Both the position numbers and the translations under genes were made by a program. Below the pieces are notes generated by a model. It did no database searches. It saw nothing but the letters and a program-made list of their open reading frames with translations, and was not told where the DNA came from. 10,443 nt of DNA, taken from Bacteroidales bacterium (GTDB lineage: Bacteria; Bacteroidota; Bacteroidia; Bacteroidales; SM23-62). This document shows positions 7,318 to 10,443 of the stretch, piece by piece (the stretch's first letter is position 1; each line of letters begins with the position of its first letter). The stretch covers positions 1 through 10,443 of the forward strand of contig JADHVS010000159.1 in NCBI GenBank assembly GCA_016783865.1. The letters run 5' to 3'.

Positions 7318-7700
7318 GCAAACAACTTGATTTGCAAATACTTAATTCCTGAAGAATTTTCCTGTTACTTTTAGAAAATCCGGCACAAGTCCAGGCTTAA
7401 ACTTTCCATTCTGAAGATTACCGGAAAAGCCGGTGACCTTGACCAAAGTTTGCCGGATCATATTGATCACCATTAGGAAGAGTTAATCGCCTGTTGATCA
7501 GCTATATATGTTAGTATTTATATGGCCGGCCCATTATGGTCAGTAAGTCCGGCTTTTACACTTAAGACCTAACTCCTTCTCTATCAAAGTGGGCGATACC
7601 GGATTCCAATTCTTGATCCCAAGGGCATACATGTGGATAATGAAATATTTTGTTAACTTTTAGGTAGTATTTGTAACAAATCTTTTAAACAGGATTAACC
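7318..7700. other. Intergenic region without a convincing gene
   Basis: About 380 bp with no ORF worth calling. An 8-bp inverted repeat, ATCCGGCA (7378-7385) and TGCCGGAT (7451-7458), encloses a small ACCGG...CCGGT hairpin near 7420-7434. A short reading frame open across about 7374-7472 reads like protein (LSILKITGKAGDLDQSLPD) but has no start and no family I recognise, so it may be a decayed gene. TTTTG (7648-7652) and TAGTATTTG (7665-7673) before the nitroreductase resemble promoter boxes, but their spacing is too short for the Bacteroidota consensus. Confidence 0.4.
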
Positions 7701-8264
7701 ATGAAAACAAAACTTGCCTTCATTGTAATTATAATTTGTATTTCCTCCGAATTGTACAGCCAGACAAGTGGCAATTGTGTTGCCAATACACTGCTTATGG
7801 CATACTCAGAAAGGACATACTCATCAGAACCTGTAACGGATCAGCAACTCGATTTGATTCTGAGATGCGGGATTAAAGCTCCCAGCGCCAGGAACAAACA
7901 GCCCTGGAAATTCACAGTGATCAGGAATGATTCCGTCATGAAGGAAATCATCAATAATGTGGTTCCCGGCAATGTTCTGGTTGTTATTTCAGGATTGGAA
8001 TCAGAAAGCGGGACAACACCCGATTTTGATTGCGGCCTTGCCGCGGAAAGCATGTTTATAGCGGTTCATGGACTTGGCCTTGGTGCACGCATTTACGGCA
8101 GTCCTGCCGGAAATATCAATGCAGATAAAGAGCGTTTTCAAATCCCGTCAGGCTATAAGGCTGTGGTGGTCCTTAGGATTGGTAATGTTGATAAAAGTGT
8201 AGATGCAATCACCGCAGCAACCCCCAGGAACAGCCCGGAAGAGGTTATAAATTATTATAAATAA
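7701..8264 (+). CDS. Exported nitroreductase-family protein
   Basis: Predicted FMN-dependent nitroreductase-fold oxidoreductase. Seen: N-terminal signal peptide (1-20, ending LYS-QT, typical of Bacteroidota), so the product should leave the cytoplasm. The nitroreductase domain follows: SERTY at 36-40 (family RS-x-R/Y flavin-phosphate loop), APSARNKQPWKF at 60-71 (the APS-x-x-NxQPW signature), FDCGLAAESMFIAVHGLGLGA at 109-129 (the DxGxAxxNxxLAAxxLGLG helix) and a C-terminal RNSPEEVINY at 176-185. At 187 residues including the signal it is complete but compact. Most family members are cytoplasmic homodimers using NAD(P)H. An exported version would need extracytoplasmic flavin and a different electron donor, so its activity is uncertain. 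Start: the only ATG giving the signal peptide. No operon partner is visible. Confidence 0.85.
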   Translation: MKTKLAFIVIIICISSELYSQTSGNCVANTLLMAYSERTYSSEPVTDQQLDLILRCGIKAPSARNKQPWKFTVIRNDSVMKEIINNVVPGNVLVVISGLESESGTTPDFDCGLAAESMFIAVHGLGLGARIYGSPAGNINADKERFQIPSGYKAVVVLRIGNVDKSVDAITAATPRNSPEEVINYYK

Positions 8265-8408
8265 CAATTTACCGAGTATCGGGAAGCTTGTACCGGTGCT
8301 GGCTGTGCTATATTGGACATCGAAAAGGATGCTCAATTGCATTTACAGGCCAGATGCTCTGAGCCAGCTGATTTAATTGCCCTGAAAACTGAAAAGAGCG
8401 TGCAAAAA
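8265..8408 (+). other. Open frame continuing past the nitroreductase stop
   Basis: Directly after the nitroreductase TAA the same frame stays open for 48 codons, to a TAA at 8409-8411. It includes segments such as YREACTGAGCAILDIEK and PADLIALKTEKSVQK with protein-like composition. There is no ATG near its beginning and I recognise no family. It may be chance, a decayed gene, or a former C-terminal extension. It is not called as a CDS. Confidence 0.25.
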
Positions 8409-8557
8409 TAAGAGTGTTTTTCTTGATTCCCAAAAGTTCAACTGGTTTTTTCGTTCCTGAAAATTTATTGTTCCTAAACCAGTTACATTAAATATTTCCT
8501 GCGTCTTAATAACGTATGATCCCCTGATTATCGTTCAGGAAGAAACCATAAAAAGTT

Positions 8558-8662
8558 ATGAAGAACAATGCCAACATACAGCAACGGGGTAACACGATTG
8601 CCCTGGTGATCAGCCTGGTCATTGCGGCAATCATGATCGCTGCCTTGATACTTTTCACCTGA
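8558..8662 (+). CDS. Micro-ORF: 34-residue single-span membrane protein
   Basis: A short ORF: ATG at 8558, TGA at 8660-8662, 34 residues. The first 13 are polar (MKNNANIQQRGNT). Residues 14-33 are an unbroken hydrophobic helix (IALVISLVIAAIMIAALILF), and the protein ends in Thr. This is a typical tail-anchored or single-pass small membrane protein, N-terminus probably cytoplasmic by charge (Lys2, Arg10). The upstream bases are A-rich (ATAAAAAGTT), as is common before Bacteroidota starts. The surrounding kilobase holds no other solid gene. Function unknown. It could be a regulatory micro-protein or a type I toxin-like peptide, but nothing in the sequence decides this. Confidence 0.45.
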   Translation: MKNNANIQQRGNTIALVISLVIAAIMIAALILFT

Positions 8663-8947
8663 TTCTGTTATTTATCCTGTTAGCATATACATAATGAGAA
8701 ACCCGGTATCTAATCCCCTGCTTCTTTCAAATTTTCTGAGGCGGGCGGCATGGAGACCAGTACGGTTTACCTCAAGGATCAGCAAACAGTCCAGCAGGCC
8801 GGGCACCAGTGCAAAAGCCGGACGTTGTGACCACGCCGGTTAGATTACAATTGGTATACTTACCTTAATAAGGAGCATTTAACTCCTCTCCGTGATAGTC
8901 AATCTACTCCCGCCACAGGTGGTCAAGGCAACTGGTTTTTCCACATA
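8663..8947. other. Region open on both strands, probably decayed coding DNA
   Basis: A plus-strand ORF (8694-8843, 49 residues, Arg/Ser-rich, containing FTSRISKQSSRPGTSAK) and a minus-strand frame open for 55 codons (8675-8839, containing PAFALVPGLLDCLLILEVNR) overlap almost fully. The stretch at about 8735-8840 is richer in G+C than its surroundings. Neither reading has a recognisable domain. Overlapping open frames of this size in higher-GC DNA often arise by chance or from gene erosion. No gene is called. Confidence 0.3.
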
Positions 8948-9022
8948 GTCCCTAAATTACTTTTTAAGTTGAACATTCTCCTAATCTGTTTTTACTTTTT
9001 CTGTCCAACTATTTAGGGGGCT
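8948..9022. mobile_element. Possible IS3-type terminal inverted-repeat remnant
   Basis: CCCTAAAT (8950-8957) pairs with ATTTAGGG (9011-9018), and AGTTG (8967-8971) with CAACT (9006-9010), giving inverted ends around a 75-bp segment with no ORF. Read on the minus strand, 9001-9022 begins AGCCCCCTAAATAGTTGGAC, which resembles the CCCCxAAAxAGTTGGACA ends I recall for IS3-family elements. The left end is more degenerate. This would be a deletion remnant or small MITE, and the assignment rests on pattern memory only. Confidence 0.3.
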
Positions 9023-9089
9023 AATAAAAAATGGACTCATTGTAACCGGGCTATTTTTCTAAATACATAGGATAAATCTTTAATCTCTT

Positions 9090-9188
9090 TCACTTCCTTT
9101 GATAAAAGTCCCTGATTCTTTTATTCCGGTCCCAGGCTTCCATTATCTTGATAAGCTGGTTTACCTCTTTTGAATATTTGTTTGTCAT
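9090..9188 (-). other. Short minus-strand ORF, 32 residues, probable gene fragment
   Basis: A charged 32-residue reading (starts MTNKYSKEVNQLIKIMEAWD) from ATG at 9186-9188 to TGA at 9090-9092. The frame is open upstream for a further 16 codons (to about 9236, SALSNKLNA before the Met). The composition looks like an amphipathic helix of a real protein, but there is no promoter or recognisable family. It lies beside the possible IS remnant, so a fragment of a lost gene is as likely as a small real one. Confidence 0.25.
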
Positions 9189-9242
9189 GGCATTAAGTTT
9201 ATTACTTAATGCAGAAATAGGGGAAATATCGGGGAACTAGTT

Positions 9243-9250
9243 TATATTTG
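9243..9250 (+). promoter_or_regulatory. Putative -7 box upstream of the DUF5678-like/retropepsin pair
   Basis: TATATTTG exactly matches TAnnTTTG, but no TTTG is seen at the -33 spacing and the box lies 109 bases before the ATG, implying a leader of about 100 bases. It is the only consensus-like box upstream of this gene pair. Confidence 0.3.
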
Positions 9251-9359
9251 CATAATAATTGATGAAAAACGCAGAAAAACTTGCAATTCACATTTTTTTT
9301 GTAATTTCATTAGCAACAAAAAACCGATTATAACGTATTACTAACCAAAAATCATAATC

Positions 9360-9548
9360 ATGGAAGCTCATAATATTGACAGAAAAGAGTTTGGAGGCAA
9401 ATATGTTGCAACCGACTCCTTTGAAAGCACTACGATTGTTGCTTCCGGAACTGAACTTTCAAAAGTTTATAAGGAAGCTACAAAACAAGGCATAAAGGAA
9501 CCCGTAATAAATTACATTCCCAAAGAGGGAGTCATCTGCATGTATTAA
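9360..9548 (+). CDS. Small DUF5678-like protein, first gene of a two-gene unit
   Basis: A 62-residue cytoplasmic protein without signal or membrane segment; function unknown. Seen: Y-beta-type layout with FGGKYVATDSFESTTIVASGTE at about 11-32 (shown here in two parts by eye: GGKYVA, then TIVASG), a helix TELSKVYKEATKQGI, then KEPVINYIPKEG. The order G-K-Y/W-V-A, (V/I)-A-S-G, helix, E-P-V-x-x-(Y/V)-I/V-P matches small proteins I recall as DUF5678, found in bacteria and archaea. The stop TAA (9546-9548) is followed by one base and then the retropepsin ATG, so the two are almost certainly co-transcribed and translationally coupled. The start has an A-rich, SD-less upstream region usual for this phylum. 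The family label is from memory. Confidence 0.75.
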   Translation: MEAHNIDRKEFGGKYVATDSFESTTIVASGTELSKVYKEATKQGIKEPVINYIPKEGVICMY

Positions 9549-9549
9549 A

Positions 9550-9972
9550 ATGCCTATTCGCGACTGTCCCATTCAATACCATCCGGCTGATCCGAACATT
9601 ATAGTCTTACCTATTCGTGTAGTTAATCCAAAAGACAGCACAAAGGTTATTAGATGGCATGGAGTTATTGACACAGGTGCTTCAGCGTGTTCTCTACCTG
9701 AAGATATGGCACTTACTTTGGGGCTTGATGCAACAAAAGACGATCCAAAAGAGATTGATACGGGAAATGGTATAACCCTTGCTAAAGCTTATGCTGTCAC
9801 AATAGAAATTTTACATCCTCAAGACTTTAAAAAAGTGATTCATAAAATTGACAATAAACCAATTTATTGTATGCCTAATTCACCTGCTGTATTACTTGGC
9901 GTAGAGGGATTTCTGAAAGAATTCAATTTTTTTATTAATTACAAAAGGGGGTATTTTTCATTGATTCGCTAA
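9550..9972 (+). CDS. Retropepsin-like aspartic protease-fold protein (clan AA)
   Basis: A 140-residue protein with a single retropepsin-like domain. Seen: beta strands IIVLPIRVV (17-25), then the catalytic signature GVIDTGASACSLPEDMALTLG at about 38-58, with Asp41-Thr42-Gly43-Ala44 as the D-T-G-A active loop. A second family landmark, AVLLGVEGFLKEFNFFIN at 113-130, matches the hydrophobic-hydrophobic-G psi-loop and following helix. Retropepsins work as homodimers, each giving one Asp, which fits the single D-T-G here. Known cellular relatives are mostly uncharacterised. No signal peptide, so probably cytoplasmic. It begins one base after the DUF5678-like gene and ends about 48 bases before a hairpin with a T-tract. 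Its partner could be substrate, inhibitor or targeting subunit; the sequence does not say. Confidence 0.87.
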   Translation: MPIRDCPIQYHPADPNIIVLPIRVVNPKDSTKVIRWHGVIDTGASACSLPEDMALTLGLDATKDDPKEIDTGNGITLAKAYAVTIEILHPQDFKKVIHKIDNKPIYCMPNSPAVLLGVEGFLKEFNFFINYKRGYFSLIR

Positions 9973-10019
9973 GAAACCACTGGTTTTTCCTTCTCTAAAT
10001 CCATTTTCTTTTAAGATAC

Positions 10020-10054
10020 AAAAAAAACCGGCACAATGACCGGGCTTCATTTTT
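10020..10054. terminator. Possible bidirectional terminator after the retropepsin gene
   Basis: Eight A's (10020-10027), CCGG (10028-10031), an 8-base loop, CCGG (10040-10043), then GCTTCA and T5 (10050-10054). The stem is only 4 bp, so this is a weak structure. On the minus strand it is followed directly by T8, which is the better termination direction. Confidence 0.42.
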
Positions 10055-10126
10055 GTATTCCAAACTGTATACTATATCAAGAAAACAGGGAGATGCAAAT
10101 TAATGCAACTCACTGATTATCAATTA

Positions 10127-10173
10127 GTGGGCGATGTAGGAGTGCTCGTCCGCCTAATGCGGACTCGCGATCC
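10127..10173. repeat. Stem-swapping repeat, copy 1
   Basis: Begins with the 15-mer GTGGGCGATGTAGGA, shared exactly with copy 2, then GTGCTC. Next is a perfect 6-bp hairpin GTCCGC/GCGGAC (10148-10153, 10159-10164) with loop CTAAT, then TCGCGATCC. The reverse complement of the 15-mer, TCCTACATCGCCCAC, looks like the T-stem and acceptor 3' strand of a tRNA, but no T-loop or remaining tRNA follows. Confidence 0.65.
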
Positions 10174-10197
10174 TTCACGAGGTGCCTTCACAAAGAC

Positions 10198-10225
10198 AAA
10201 AAGGCTTCATTCTTCAGCCTTTTTT
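10198..10225. terminator. Bidirectional rho-independent terminator hairpin
   Basis: A perfect 9-bp stem, AAAAAGGCT (10198-10206) and AGCCTTTTT (10216-10224), with a 9-base loop TCATTCTTC and one more T. The A-tract and T-tract lie within the stem, so it can act on either strand. No gene end is close on the plus strand. On the minus strand it may end transcripts entering from the right of the window. Confidence 0.62.
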
Positions 10226-10269
10226 GCTCAGAATCGCTTATGAAAACAAGTTTTCAGCGCTCTCTTCGC

Positions 10270-10308
10270 AAAAAAAAAACTGGCTGCCATTTGGCAGCCA
10301 GCCTTTTT
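10270..10308. terminator. Strong terminator hairpin, best on the minus strand
   Basis: A perfect 9-bp stem, CTGGCTGCC (10280-10288) and GGCAGCCAG (10293-10301), with loop ATTT. The plus strand has T5 at 10304-10308. The minus strand has an uninterrupted T10 (A's at 10270-10279) directly after the stem. This is a classic intrinsic terminator, probably ending a minus-strand transcript from beyond the right edge. Confidence 0.8.
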
Positions 10309-10314
10309 GTTGTT

Positions 10315-10360
10315 GTGGGCGATGTAGGATTACTCCCCGCCAGCTGGCGGGTCATGATCC
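10315..10360. repeat. Stem-swapping repeat, copy 2
   Basis: The same frame as copy 1: GTGGGCGATGTAGGA, then TTACTC. Next is a perfect 16-bp palindrome CCCGCCAGCTGGCGGG (10336-10351), then TCATGATCC. The flanks are conserved between copies (15 of 15, then CTC, then TC..GATCC), while the stem has a different sequence and remains perfectly paired. On the minus strand the repeat is followed directly by the strong terminator. Confidence 0.65.
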
Positions 10361-10443
10361 GTTTTAGGGGACTACACAATACAAATTCCAGACCGCTACG
10401 CTCTGCTTTTTATTCAGCACCAGTCCTTATAAAAGCAAGCTTT
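10361..10443. other. Right edge without an identifiable feature
   Basis: The last 83 bases have no ORF or hairpin that I can support. Three minus-oriented termination signals to the left suggest a minus-strand gene or repeat array continues beyond the edge. Confidence 0.3.

Noticed and set aside
7648..7673. TTTTG and TAGTATTTG as a promoter for the nitroreductase
   Set aside because: Spacing is 12 bases instead of about 19 and the -7 box has one extra base.
8700..8717. GGGGATTAGATACCGGG on the minus strand, resembling the 16S rRNA GGATTAGATACCC segment
   Set aside because: Only about 12 bases match and the flanks do not follow rRNA, so it is a chance match.
10182..10367. Plus-strand ORF of 61 residues near the right end
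   Set aside because: It crosses two terminator hairpins and repeat copy 2, so its composition is explained by those elements.

Overview
The window looks like chromosomal DNA from a Bacteroidota bacterium (Bacteroidales or Marinilabiliales type). Three things point there. One gene has a textbook Bacteroidota promoter, TTTG-N19-TAnnTTTG (3514-3544). Gene starts lack clear Shine-Dalgarno sequences. The gene content is typical: short-lipobox lipoproteins, a TPR-bearing SGNH protein and a GH16 lipoprotein. No rRNA, complete tRNA, CRISPR array or intact transposase gene is visible.

Left part (1-5824), dense coding. A Na/phosphate cotransporter with an extracytoplasmic Ig-like domain and a PhoU-like tail (14-2116, +) converges on a TPR-ended lipoprotein (2180-3196, -). 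A divergent intergenic region follows. It holds a nested palindromic repeat (3322-3460) and the promoter of a membrane-anchored SGNH-hydrolase/TPR protein (3569-5824, +).

Middle part (5825-8264). Two tandem, roughly 106-bp hairpin repeats begin three bases after the SGNH-TPR stop codon and run up to the GH16 beta-glucanase lipoprotein gene (6082-6885, +). A diverged third copy follows the GH16 stop. The two tandem copies differ at one stem pair by a compensatory G-C to C-G swap. Then come a small multi-pass membrane protein (7051-7317), about 380 bp with no convincing gene, and an exported nitroreductase-family protein (7701-8264).

Right part (8265-10443), mostly non-coding and eroded. It contains a 34-residue single-span membrane micro-ORF (8558-8662), stretches open on both strands that look like decayed genes, and a possible IS3-type end remnant (8948-9022). 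A tight two-gene unit follows: a small DUF5678-like protein (9360-9548) and, one base later, a retropepsin-like aspartic protease-fold protein (9550-9972). The last 470 bp hold three terminator hairpins. They also hold two copies of a 46-47-bp repeat whose conserved 15-mer resembles a tRNA 3' end on the minus strand and whose internal stem sequence differs completely between copies.

The genes do not form one pathway. The left and middle hold separate envelope and transport genes. The best candidate for a little-described system is the DUF5678-like/retropepsin pair. The best non-coding signals are the covarying hairpin repeats and the stem-swapping repeat near the right end.
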